Below, piece after piece: positions 32,966 through 41,426 of a stretch of DNA of 64,000 nt. This DNA comes from Bacteroidota bacterium. GTDB lineage: Bacteria > Bacteroidota > Ignavibacteria > Palsa-1295. The translations under genes were made by a program, and so were the position numbers. How positions within the stretch are numbered: the first letter of the stretch is position 1; every line of letters starts with the position of its first letter. The notes below the pieces were generated by a model, which did not search any database, was not told the origin of the DNA, and saw only the letters and a list, made by a program, of their open reading frames with translations. The stretch is from the NCBI GenBank assembly GCA_030706385.1, contig JAUZOQ010000005.1, positions 1-64,000 of the forward strand, written 5' to 3'.

Positions 32966-33792
32966 GTGCGGAGCAAAGTATCGGTGTCTTTGATTCCGGC
33001 ATCGGCGGACTGACGGTCGTTAAAGAATTATTTTCCCGCGTACCGCATGAGCGCATCGTGTATTTCGGCGATACTGCCAGAGTCCCTTACGGTTCGAAAT
33101 CCGTAGAAACTGTCCGCCGCTATGCCCGCGAAGATACTGAACTGCTTCTTCGGCATCATCCGAAACTCATCGTCGTCGCCTGCAATACCGTCAGTGCCGT
33201 TGCACTCGATGTTGTCAAATCACTTGCAAATGGAATCCCGGTGATCGGAATGATCGAGCCGGCATGCAAAGAGGCGATCCGCGTTTCTGCTTCCGGGAAG
33301 ATCGGCATCATCGGTACGGATGCGACGATCTCGAGCAAAGCATATGAAACCGAGTTGCGGAACGAGGCCAAGCGAATGGGGAAAGAGATCGAGACGTTCG
33401 CCAAAGCTTGTCCGCTCTTTGTCCCGCTTGCCGAAGAAGGCTGGGAAGAAAAAATAGTTGCCGAACTCGTTGCGCGCGAATATCTTCACTCTCTGCACGA
33501 AGCAAAAGTCGATACGCTGATCTTAGGCTGCACGCATTACCCGGTTCTCTCTCATGTCATTCAAACCGTTATGGGAGCAGGCGTAACGTTGATAAACTCC
33601 GGTGCGATCGCAGCGCAGGAAGTAAAGATCCTCGAAGGTGATGCCGGAGCAAAACGATCCGATCACGTATTCTTCGTAAGCGATATTCCACGCAAATTCC
33701 AGTCGCTCGGTGAAAGATTCTTAGGCCGCGAATTGCCTACAGTCAAACAAGTGACATACGAAGAGGCCTGGGTCATCGAACACGATAGCTGA
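32962..33792 (+). CDS. murI: Glutamate racemase
   Basis: 276 residues from a GTG overlapping the previous stop. GVFDSGIGGLTV (D11, S12), GDTARVPYGSKS, ACNT with C74 and GCTHYPVL with C190/H192 give the two catalytic cysteines of the family. The cytosolic enzyme makes D-glutamate for peptidoglycan. Length is normal (about 260-285). Followed six bases later by the GT-C gene. Confidence 0.96.
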   Translation: MSAEQSIGVFDSGIGGLTVVKELFSRVPHERIVYFGDTARVPYGSKSVETVRRYAREDTELLLRHHPKLIVVACNTVSAVALDVVKSLANGIPVIGMIEPACKEAIRVSASGKIGIIGTDATISSKAYETELRNEAKRMGKEIETFAKACPLFVPLAEEGWEEKIVAELVAREYLHSLHEAKVDTLILGCTHYPVLSHVIQTVMGAGVTLINSGAIAAQEVKILEGDAGAKRSDHVFFVSDIPRKFQSLGERFLGRELPTVKQVTYEEAWVIEHDS

Positions 33793-33798
33793 GAGCGC

Positions 33799-35724
33799 AT
33801 GTCCCCAAAAAAAGCGAAGTCATCCCCACCGGTTTCGAAGCGTGCTGCACCTCCTGCCGGCCGGAACAAATTCCTGACGTTATTGGCAGGAATCGTAGTA
33901 CTCTGCGTAGGGCTCTATCAAGCAATTGGATTACGCTGGGTTTCCGATGATGCCTTCATCACCTATCGTTATGTAAAGAACTTCGTCGAAGGCCATGGTA
34001 TTGTTTACAATCCGGGTGAATATGTCGAAGGTTATACCCATTTTCTTTGGCTTCTGATCTTATCGGTAGCGAAGGCGATCGGCCTCGATCCCGTCGATGC
34101 AAGTATGTGGCTTGGTATTGCCGCATACACGGGAATCTTGATTCTCTTCCTCATTATTTCGAGGAAAGAACAAAAAAGGAATTCGCATTCTGAACAGAAT
34201 TCATTTTTCATTCCGCTGGCTGCACTCCTTCTCGCCTTGAATTATGACATGGCCGTCTGGGCAAGCGGCGGCCTTGAGACTGCGCTCTATACTTTCCTTA
34301 TTTCTCTTTCATTCTTCACCTGGTTCTATACCGAGCTTGAGACTAAAAAGAAATTGCTTACTACCGGATGCATTTTACTTCTGGCAACACTTACGCGTCC
34401 GGACGGAGCGCTTTTTATTCTCGCAGCCTTTGGATTGTTGATAGTAATGGGATTGAAGCAAAAGATCTCATTTGCCATCACCGCCCGATCGATCGGACTT
34501 CTCGTTTTGCCTGTGCTTGCCTTCGGCATTCCCTATCTGTTCTGGAAGTATAGTTATTACGGAGATATCTTCCCGACAACATACTATGCGAAATCTGCCG
34601 ATCAAAATTATTTCGGACAAGGCTTCTTCTACATCTGGCTGTTTTTCCGCGTGTATTTCTCCGCAGGCATTGCATTAGTGATCCTCGGCACTCTTGCTAT
34701 CGTACGAAAGATCCGATTCCATACTTCGAAGGATGTCAGTAGCGCAGATAAGTTTATGACTGGCGGCTCTCCTGTGATCGCCGCCTCAACCGCGATCGTT
34801 ATCTATCTCGTATTGAATGTTGCGCGAGTTGGTGGAGATTTCATGTTCGCGCGATTCATGATTCCCGTTCTGCCGCTTATCTACTATCTTATCGAATCCT
34901 TAGTAAACCGTCTCGCACTCTTTCCAAAGTTCAGGTTTGCTGTTCCGATTGCGTTGATCTGTTTCGTAGTACTGGAGACCGGACTTCGTGAGAAAGTCTT
35001 GTTCCACTTCGATCAGAAGAGCGGTCAGCTTGCCGGCAATTGGGACGGTCCCGATGGCGGCGAGACGCATGGAATAGCCGATGAGCGCTGGGTCTATATG
35101 CGAAAGAGATTTCTGCTCAACGGCGTTGAGCGTGGTTCGCTCGATGTATATTGCGATATCGGAAAATATTACGAGCCGTTCTTCGAAGGCCTGCCTGTTA
35201 CCGTTGCCATCACCGGCGCGCAGAATATGATCGCCTATTATGCGAATTTTCATACATGTATCAATGAATACGGACTCACCGATAAATTCATCGCTCACAT
35301 GCCGATCACAGGCCGCGGAAGGATCGGACATGAAAAGATGGCGCCGGAAGAATATCTGATCAAGCGAGGAGTTCAGCTTCAATTCTTCTCCGTCGTGCAA
35401 AAACTTCCGGAACAGCGGTCGTGGGATATGGCAGCATTTGAAATTCCGGAGTATGGAATATGGCAGATCGCAAAAGTATTTGTTTACGATAAACCGATCA
35501 TGGATGAGTTGTTCCGGAGATTCCGGGCAGCAGGAATTCGGGCCATGCTGCCGAAATACGAAATGATCATGCCTCTCTATCTCAACACAACAATGCCCTC
35601 CCTGCCCGTCGAACAGGTCAAAGAGGATTACGAATCCTTTAAGCGCCTCTACTTCAATCGCTATCCGGATCCCGCAGCCCAAAAGAGAATTGAGGACTAC
35701 ATTGCTCAAAAGAGCAAGAGCTAA
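33799..35724 (+). CDS. GT-C-fold membrane glycosyltransferase (AftB-like superfamily)
   Basis: 641 residues. About ten membrane segments in the first 380 residues. An early extracytoplasmic motif SDDAFITYRYVKNFVEGHG (acidic DD near residue 50) is followed by VYNPGEYVEGYTHFLWLL. These phrases are shared with lipid-phosphate-sugar-dependent GT-C enzymes such as the arabinofuranosyltransferase AftB family. A soluble C-terminal domain of about 260 residues follows. It probably transfers a sugar from a polyprenyl-phosphate donor to an envelope glycan or protein; donor and acceptor are unknown. Confidence 0.75.
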   Translation: MSPKKAKSSPPVSKRAAPPAGRNKFLTLLAGIVVLCVGLYQAIGLRWVSDDAFITYRYVKNFVEGHGIVYNPGEYVEGYTHFLWLLILSVAKAIGLDPVDASMWLGIAAYTGILILFLIISRKEQKRNSHSEQNSFFIPLAALLLALNYDMAVWASGGLETALYTFLISLSFFTWFYTELETKKKLLTTGCILLLATLTRPDGALFILAAFGLLIVMGLKQKISFAITARSIGLLVLPVLAFGIPYLFWKYSYYGDIFPTTYYAKSADQNYFGQGFFYIWLFFRVYFSAGIALVILGTLAIVRKIRFHTSKDVSSADKFMTGGSPVIAASTAIVIYLVLNVARVGGDFMFARFMIPVLPLIYYLIESLVNRLALFPKFRFAVPIALICFVVLETGLREKVLFHFDQKSGQLAGNWDGPDGGETHGIADERWVYMRKRFLLNGVERGSLDVYCDIGKYYEPFFEGLPVTVAITGAQNMIAYYANFHTCINEYGLTDKFIAHMPITGRGRIGHEKMAPEEYLIKRGVQLQFFSVVQKLPEQRSWDMAAFEIPEYGIWQIAKVFVYDKPIMDELFRRFRAAGIRAMLPKYEMIMPLYLNTTMPSLPVEQVKEDYESFKRLYFNRYPDPAAQKRIEDYIAQKSKS

Positions 35725-35774
35725 GCGCGATTTGCGTAAGTTTGTAGTCCGAATTACAATTGTAGAATACCACT

Positions 35775-36791
35775 ATGAATCCAATCTCCGGACTTTCGAT
35801 CGCCGTCATCGTCGCATGTCTGTTCTTCCTAATCTTCCTGCTGTACATGGTGCCGCTCGGCCTCTGGATCACCGCACTTTCAAGCGGAGTAAAAGTCCGC
35901 ATCTTTGGCGACTTAGTTGGCATGCGTTTCCGCAAAGTCCCGCCAGATGTGATCATTCGCTCGAAGATCACGGCAACGAAGGCAGGCATTAGTATCGATA
36001 TTCCGTCATTGGAAGCACATTACATGGCCGGCGGAAACGTGCCGAAAGTTATTAATGCACTCATCAGCGCCCATAAAGCTAATATCGATCTCGATTTTAA
36101 TCGTGCCGCAGCTATCGATCTTGCAGGTCGCGACGTGCTCGAAGCCGTAAAGCTATCGGTTAATCCGAAAGTCATTGAGACTCCGCCTGTAGCTGCCGTT
36201 GCCAAAAACGGTATTCAGGTGACGGCCGTGGCCCGAGTCACCATCCGTGCCAATCTCGAGCGCCTTGTCGGCGGAGCTGGAGAAGCGACGATCCTGGCCA
36301 GAGTCGGCGAGGGAATCGTGACGACGATCGGTTCGAGTAATTCGCATAAAGAAGTGCTCGAAAGCCCCGACAATATTTCTAAAACTGTTCTTGCGAAAGG
36401 GCTCGATTCCGGAACGGCGTATGAGATTCTCTCCATTGATATTGCCGATGTCGATATCGGACAGAATATCGGCGCAAAACTTCAGAGCGATCAGGCCGAA
36501 GCGGAGCTGAAGGTTGCTCGTGCCAAAGCCGAAGAGCGCCGCGCTGCTGCTATTGCATTCGAACAGGAAATGAAGGCACGAGTGCAGGAGATGCGCGCAA
36601 AGGTTGTTGAATCCGAAGCGCAGATCCCGATGGCTATTGCAGAAGCTTTCCGCACCGGAAAACTTGGAGTTCTCGATTACTACAATATGCAGAATGTCCA
36701 GGCCGATACGGGCATGAGGAAGGCCATTGCCGAAAGTGCTTCACCGGAAATGGGAACAACTGGCGGAAGCGCAACGACAGGAAATGCTTGA
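35775..36791 (+). CDS. floA: Flotillin-like protein FloA (UPF0365)
   Basis: 338 residues. One N-terminal membrane hairpin/segment (about 8-35) precedes the SPFH-like core: [40 protein letters not shown] and [20 protein letters not shown] are hallmark FloA phrases. A long Ala/Glu-rich coiled coil follows (about 230-295: [20 protein letters not shown]). It organises membrane microdomains. The usual NfeD-type partner gene is not adjacent. Length fits the family (about 330). Confidence 0.93.
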   Translation: MNPISGLSIAVIVACLFFLIFLLYMVPLGLWITALSSGVKVRIFGDLVGMRFRKVPPDVIIRSKITATKAGISIDIPSLEAHYMAGGNVPKVINALISAHKANIDLDFNRAAAIDLAGRDVLEAVKLSVNPKVIETPPVAAVAKNGIQVTAVARVTIRANLERLVGGAGEATILARVGEGIVTTIGSSNSHKEVLESPDNISKTVLAKGLDSGTAYEILSIDIADVDIGQNIGAKLQSDQAEAELKVARAKAEERRAAAIAFEQEMKARVQEMRAKVVESEAQIPMAIAEAFRTGKLGVLDYYNMQNVQADTGMRKAIAESASPEMGTTGGSATTGNA

Positions 36792-36879
36792 TCAATTTTC
36801 AATTTTCGATGGTCAATGTGCAATGGATGCATACCTGTAAGATACATATGATCAATTATCACAGATCACGAATTGAATA

Positions 36880-38229
36880 ATGCTCATTCGTTCAATATCC
36901 GGATTACGCGGAATCACCTCTGCTCCTGATGGCTTCACTGAAGAAGTCGCAACGCTCTATGCGCAAAGTTTCGCCGCGATGCTTGGTAATAACGGCCTCG
37001 TTGCATTGGGCTATGACGGAAGACAGGGTGGCAAACAATACTACGAGATCATTGCCGAAGCTCTTCGAAATGCCGGATGCGATGTACTTGGGCTTTTGAT
37101 GGTCCCGACTCCTACGGTCATGTTTGCAGTTGAAACGCATACATCGGTCAAAGGCGGTATTTCTGTTACTGCAAGCCACAATGGTCAGGAATGGAACGGC
37201 ATGAAGTTTATTGCCCGGACCGGACTCTTTCTGGATAAAACCGAAAACGAGAAACTCTGGGCTCTTGTCGATGGCGGTCCTAAGAATCATAATGGAGCAT
37301 CGGGCGAGTTGATACCGGGAGATGAGGTGAAGATCGAACATGTTGATAGTGTTTCGCAAATACCATTTCTCTCGATCGAAGCGATCCGGTCGCGGAATTT
37401 CAAGATCATTCTCGATGCCGTTAATGCCTCGGGATCATTCATTGTCCGCGAATTACTCACGGCGCTCGGAGCCCTTGATATTATTCCGCTTCATGCCGAT
37501 GGCTCCGGAGTATTTCCGCACAGTCCCGAACCTGTTCCGCAGAATCTTACGGAGTTATGCGAAGCTGTCCGAAGGGAAAAAGCCGATCTCGGCATAGCCG
37601 TCGATCCCGATGCCGATCGATGCGTGCTCATCATGGATAATGGCGAACCATTTATTGAAGAGAATACGATCGTTCTGGCTACAGAAGAAGTCCTGCGCAA
37701 CAGTGAAAAGGGACAGTCCGTCGTTGTCAATCTCTCTACGACTCGAAGTGTTGAGGACGTAGCCGAAAAATTCGGCGCAACCGTTTACCGGACACCGGTA
37801 GGTGAGATCAATGTTGCAAAGCAAATGAGATCGATCAGTGCCGTCATTGGCGGAGAGGGCTCTGGCGGGGTCATCTACCCTTCTGTTCACACCGGACGCG
37901 ATTCTTTGGTTGCGATTGCACTTGTCCTGAACAATCTTGCATTCAGTAATGTAAGCCTTTCGGAAAAGAAGAAATACTTGCCGCAATACGAGATCGTCAA
38001 ATCGAAGATCGCATTGGAAAACGAAGAGCAGGTCGCTACTATTCTCGCCGGTGTGCGAGCGAAGATGTCGCCTGAGGCTTTGAAGGTCAATGAAGAAGAT
38101 GGTATTCGATTCGATTTTGAGAAAAGCTGGCTTCATGTCCGGGCTTCGAATACCGAACCTATTATCCGGCTAATTGCCGAAGCGCCGACCAAGGAAGAAG
38201 CGGAAAGCATTTTAGAGCGGGCGCAATAA
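36880..38229 (+). CDS. glmM: Phosphohexomutase, phosphoglucosamine mutase type
   Basis: 449 residues with all four alpha-D-phosphohexomutase loops: phosphoserine loop SVTASHNGQEWNGMKF (S99), metal loop VDPDADRCV, sugar-binding loop GGEGSGGVIYPSVHTGRDS, and C-terminal phosphate loop RASNTEPIIRLIAEAP. It most likely converts glucosamine-6-P to glucosamine-1-P for UDP-GlcNAc, although phosphomannomutase activity cannot be excluded from sequence alone. Cytosolic. Stands alone with about 90 bases upstream and 40 downstream. Confidence 0.85.
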   Translation: MLIRSISGLRGITSAPDGFTEEVATLYAQSFAAMLGNNGLVALGYDGRQGGKQYYEIIAEALRNAGCDVLGLLMVPTPTVMFAVETHTSVKGGISVTASHNGQEWNGMKFIARTGLFLDKTENEKLWALVDGGPKNHNGASGELIPGDEVKIEHVDSVSQIPFLSIEAIRSRNFKIILDAVNASGSFIVRELLTALGALDIIPLHADGSGVFPHSPEPVPQNLTELCEAVRREKADLGIAVDPDADRCVLIMDNGEPFIEENTIVLATEEVLRNSEKGQSVVVNLSTTRSVEDVAEKFGATVYRTPVGEINVAKQMRSISAVIGGEGSGGVIYPSVHTGRDSLVAIALVLNNLAFSNVSLSEKKKYLPQYEIVKSKIALENEEQVATILAGVRAKMSPEALKVNEEDGIRFDFEKSWLHVRASNTEPIIRLIAEAPTKEEAESILERAQ

Positions 38230-38269
38230 TCCCATACGATGATTCCTCTGTATTGACGACAGCAACGGC

Positions 38270-39058
38270 ATGGATGCAGTCTCACCGACGAAACAAATAA
38301 GCTCAATTCCAACCCTTGTCGTTTCGGGCTTGAGAAAAGTTTATGGCAGTACCGTTGCCGTCGATGACATCTCTTTCGAACTTCGGCAGAACGAAATACT
38401 CGGTCTCTTAGGCCCCAACGGCGCCGGAAAGACGACGACGATCAACATGATCCTTGGAGTCCTTAAACCCACAGCCGGAGCGATCTCCGTTGACGGCAAG
38501 GATATCGTTCACCACCGAAGTGCAATCTTGGAACGCACGAACTTCGCAGCAGTCTATGCTCCGCTTCCAGGAAATCTGACCGTTGCGCAAAACCTAAGAA
38601 TTTTCGGATTACTCTACGGCGTATCGCATCTGACGGAAAAGATCGAAGAGCTGCTTGCCATGTTTGATCTCACCGCATTCCGTAACACAAAATGCGGAGT
38701 GCTATCTTCAGGCGAACAAACGCGTGTCGGCCTTGCGAAAGCTTTCATCAACGATCCCACACTTCTGCTTCTCGACGAACCGACTGCATCGCTCGATCCT
38801 TCGAAAGCCCTGGAGATCCGCACACTCATTCGTGAGTTCGCCCGTGAGCGATCCGTTGCGATCTTGCTGACTTCGCATAATATGTATGAAGTCGAACATA
38901 TTTGCGATAGAGTTCTTTTTCTATCGAAAGGCAAGATCCTTCTTGAAGGCGATCCGAAACTCCTTCCGCAGCAGCATGGGAAAAAGACGCTGGAAGAATT
39001 ATTCATCACCGTTGCGCGCGAACCGCTTTCGCTCGAACATGTTGTGGAGCCGTCATGA
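38270..39058 (+). CDS. ABC transporter ATP-binding protein (ABC-2 type)
   Basis: 262 residues. Walker A GPNGAGKTT at 48-56, Q-loop region near 95-105, signature LSSGEQ at 145-150, Walker B LLLLDE at 165-170 with catalytic E170, and an H-loop LTSHN. It powers the membrane partner encoded by the next gene, which overlaps by four bases (ATGA). ABC-2 exporters of this kind move polysaccharides, lipids or drugs; the substrate is unknown. Confidence 0.93.
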   Translation: MDAVSPTKQISSIPTLVVSGLRKVYGSTVAVDDISFELRQNEILGLLGPNGAGKTTTINMILGVLKPTAGAISVDGKDIVHHRSAILERTNFAAVYAPLPGNLTVAQNLRIFGLLYGVSHLTEKIEELLAMFDLTAFRNTKCGVLSSGEQTRVGLAKAFINDPTLLLLDEPTASLDPSKALEIRTLIREFARERSVAILLTSHNMYEVEHICDRVLFLSKGKILLEGDPKLLPQQHGKKTLEELFITVAREPLSLEHVVEPS

Positions 39059-39858
39059 AGTTCAGCCGTGCATACGCCATCGTTCTTAGGTACGCATATC
39101 TATTGCGAGGCAGCGCGACGCGTATTGTTCCGCTATTTGCCTGGAGTGTTATCGATATCGTGCTCTGGGGTTTCATCACGAAATACCTGAACCGCGTGGC
39201 AACATCGGAGATCGACTTCGTCCCAATGCTGCTAGGAGCAGTGCTGTTCTGGGATTTCTTCACCCGAGTGATGCAAGGAGTTACGACAACTTTTTTTGAA
39301 GATGTCTGGTCTCGAAATTTCTTGAATATCTTCTCCACGCCGATGAAGATCTCGGAGTATCTAACCGGACTGGTTGCAACGACGACGATCACCAGCACTG
39401 TCGGTCTTGCGGCAATGCTTATCATGGCTTCAGCGGCATTCGGCTTATCATTTTTCTCCTACGGGCTGATGTTTATTCCGTTTGTTCTCGTCCTCGTTCT
39501 TTTCGGGATTGCGTTCGGGATCTTCGCCTGTGCCTTAGTTCTACGTCTTGGTCCTGCATCGGAATGGTTTATCTGGCCGATACCGGCAATTCTTGCACCA
39601 TTTGCCGGAGTATTTTATCCCGTTTCCACCCTTCCGGAATGGATGCAGTACATCTCCCGAATTCTTCCGGCAAGCTATGTATTCGAAGGTATGCGTGATG
39701 TCGTTTCACACCGGACCGTTGCCCTGACACCGGTTCTCATCGGAGGAGGTATTGCAATTCTCTACATCCTTCTCGCTTATTGGACGTTCTCCCGGGTTTA
39801 TCGATATGCTGTTGAGAATGGGCTGATCGCCAGGTATAGCGCAGAATCTGTCGGGTAA
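39055..39858 (+). CDS. ABC-2 type transporter permease
   Basis: 267 residues with six hydrophobic segments. The phrases FAGVFYPVSTLPEWMQYISR and LPASYVFEGMRDV are characteristic of ABC-2 permeases. It forms an exporter with the preceding ATPase. Its ATG overlaps the TGA of that gene, ensuring coupled synthesis. Inner membrane; substrate unknown. Confidence 0.9.
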   Translation: MKFSRAYAIVLRYAYLLRGSATRIVPLFAWSVIDIVLWGFITKYLNRVATSEIDFVPMLLGAVLFWDFFTRVMQGVTTTFFEDVWSRNFLNIFSTPMKISEYLTGLVATTTITSTVGLAAMLIMASAAFGLSFFSYGLMFIPFVLVLVLFGIAFGIFACALVLRLGPASEWFIWPIPAILAPFAGVFYPVSTLPEWMQYISRILPASYVFEGMRDVVSHRTVALTPVLIGGGIAILYILLAYWTFSRVYRYAVENGLIARYSAESVG

Positions 39859-39997
39859 CAATATTATCCTCTAACACACTAATTATCAATAGGTTATCGA
39901 CCTACGGGAATATTCCTTATCCTGGTTTGTCACACGAATTTCCTCCCAGTCGTTAAGAGTATATACATTAAAAATAATAGCATATATTTCACGACCA

Positions 39998-40405
39998 ATG
40001 ACTACTCAAATTATGAAACTCGCTCTTATCGCCGCAATCGGCATGATCTTTTCCTTCGGTGCTCAAAGAGCCGATGCACAATTTTCCAAAGCAGTTGTAC
40101 TTCTTAAGGGCACCGTTCGCATGGATCAGAGCGGCAAGGCATATTCGGCGAAGGTCAGCCTCCGTCTTGCCGAAGATAAAGATGCCGAGATCAGCGCAGC
40201 CCGCTCCAACAGCGAAACCGGAAACTACCTCCTGGTATTGCAGCCGAACAAAAAATATGTGATCCACATCGAGGGCCAGGACATTGCCGCTCAAGATGAG
40301 CTTATCGAAACTCCGGCTACCGATAGTACGATCAAGATGAGCAAGGATTTTACTGTTGCGCCAACTTCGATCGGTAGTTCACAGGACAAAGCAAGTCTTA
40401 AGTAA
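39998..40405 (+). CDS. Small exported protein with carboxypeptidase-regulatory-like fold
   Basis: 135 residues (130 from an internal ATG at 40013, which starts the signal peptide MKLALIAAIGMIFSFGAQRA). The mature part VLLKGTVRMDQSGKAYSAKV, SNSETGNYLLVLQPNKKYVI has the pattern of a single beta-sandwich as seen in carboxypeptidase regulatory-like domains of OmpA or T9SS-associated proteins. No sorting domain. A 9-base-pair hairpin lies shortly after the stop. Role unknown. Confidence 0.7.
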   Translation: MTTQIMKLALIAAIGMIFSFGAQRADAQFSKAVVLLKGTVRMDQSGKAYSAKVSLRLAEDKDAEISAARSNSETGNYLLVLQPNKKYVIHIEGQDIAAQDELIETPATDSTIKMSKDFTVAPTSIGSSQDKASLK

Positions 40406-40421
40406 GCATTCTGCAATGAGC

Positions 40422-40447
40422 ACCCGGGAACCTTGTGTTTCCTGGGT
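40422..40447 (+). terminator. Weak hairpin after the 39998 gene
   Basis: Arms ACCCGGGAA (40422-40430) and TTCCTGGGT (40439-40447) pair over nine positions with one G-T pair; there is no T run after it. Marked as a possible terminator only. Confidence 0.4.
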
Positions 40448-40534
40448 TCATCGATATGTGCTTGGCCCTCCATTTTTCCCGAACCTAAACTCCTTTCCTT
40501 TTAGTTTTAGAGACGGATAATAAAGAAAAACCGC

Positions 40535-41413
40535 TTGCCGTCAGTATTTCGTCATCTTTTCAAACCGGACCCCTACTCGCAAAGCGAGGAGGATAAGCTC
40601 GTTCAGGAAGAGCTGCTTGCGCAGGGCCCGCTGCCGGGCCATGTGGCTATTATCATGGATGGCAACGGACGCTGGGCTGAAGAACGAGGTTTTCCGCGGG
40701 CTGCAGGCCATCAAGCAGGGATCGCAAGTGTTAGGGATGCTACACGTGCCTCACGAGAACTTGGATTGACTCACTTGACACTCTATGCATTCAGCACGGA
40801 GAACTGGAAACGTCCGCGCCGCGAAGTCGGAATGCTTATGCGCCTGTTGAGGAAGATGCTGCACGAAGAACTTGAGGAGATGAGCCAAAATGGCGTTCGC
40901 TTGAATACGATCGGACAGACGAATGCCCTGCCAAAGGAAGTGCAACACGATCTTTTTGCTGCCATCGATAAGACTGCTGATAATAAGGGCCTGACGCTGA
41001 CTCTTGCGTTGTCCTACTCCGGCAGATGGGATCTCGTCCGCGCCTCGCAGCTTCTGGCACTCGATGTACGCCGCGGTAAAGTATCACCGGAAGATATTAA
41101 TGATGAAATGCTTGCTTCCTATCTCACCACTGCCGAGCTTCCCGATCCCGACCTGCTGATCCGCACTTCGGGTGAAGTACGCTTGTCGAATTTCATGCTT
41201 TGGGAGCTTGCCTATAGCGAGATCTATGTGACGAAAACAAGTTGGCCCGATTTCCGTAGAGAGCATCTTTACGAAGCGATTCGTGAGTACCAGAAGCGCG
41301 AACGCCGCTTCGGTATGACGGGAGCGCAGATCAAGAATTCGGAAGATGTTCCGCAGGCCCATTCATCGTACGTGAAGGATATCGTTCGCGTTCTCACAAA
41401 AGGGACGATCTAA
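40535..41413 (+). CDS. uppS: Isoprenyl transferase (undecaprenyl diphosphate synthase family)
   Basis: 292 residues from a TTG, the only start before the conserved core. IIMDGNGRWAEERG (D42 is the catalytic aspartate), AAGHQAG, AFSTENWKRP and a C-terminal PDPDLLIRTSGEVRLSNFML, then SEIYVTKTSWPDF are the cis-prenyltransferase motifs. It builds the C55 lipid carrier for peptidoglycan and glycans in the cytosol or at the membrane. It precedes bamA by 13 bases, a common bacterial arrangement. Confidence 0.95.
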   Translation: MPSVFRHLFKPDPYSQSEEDKLVQEELLAQGPLPGHVAIIMDGNGRWAEERGFPRAAGHQAGIASVRDATRASRELGLTHLTLYAFSTENWKRPRREVGMLMRLLRKMLHEELEEMSQNGVRLNTIGQTNALPKEVQHDLFAAIDKTADNKGLTLTLALSYSGRWDLVRASQLLALDVRRGKVSPEDINDEMLASYLTTAELPDPDLLIRTSGEVRLSNFMLWELAYSEIYVTKTSWPDFRREHLYEAIREYQKRERRFGMTGAQIKNSEDVPQAHSSYVKDIVRVLTKGTI

Positions 41414-41426
41414 CAATTTCTGTTTA

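Noticed and set aside
34900-35709. 269-residue open frame on the minus strand
   Set aside because: Antisense to the GT-C glycosyltransferase gene, no recognisable domain.
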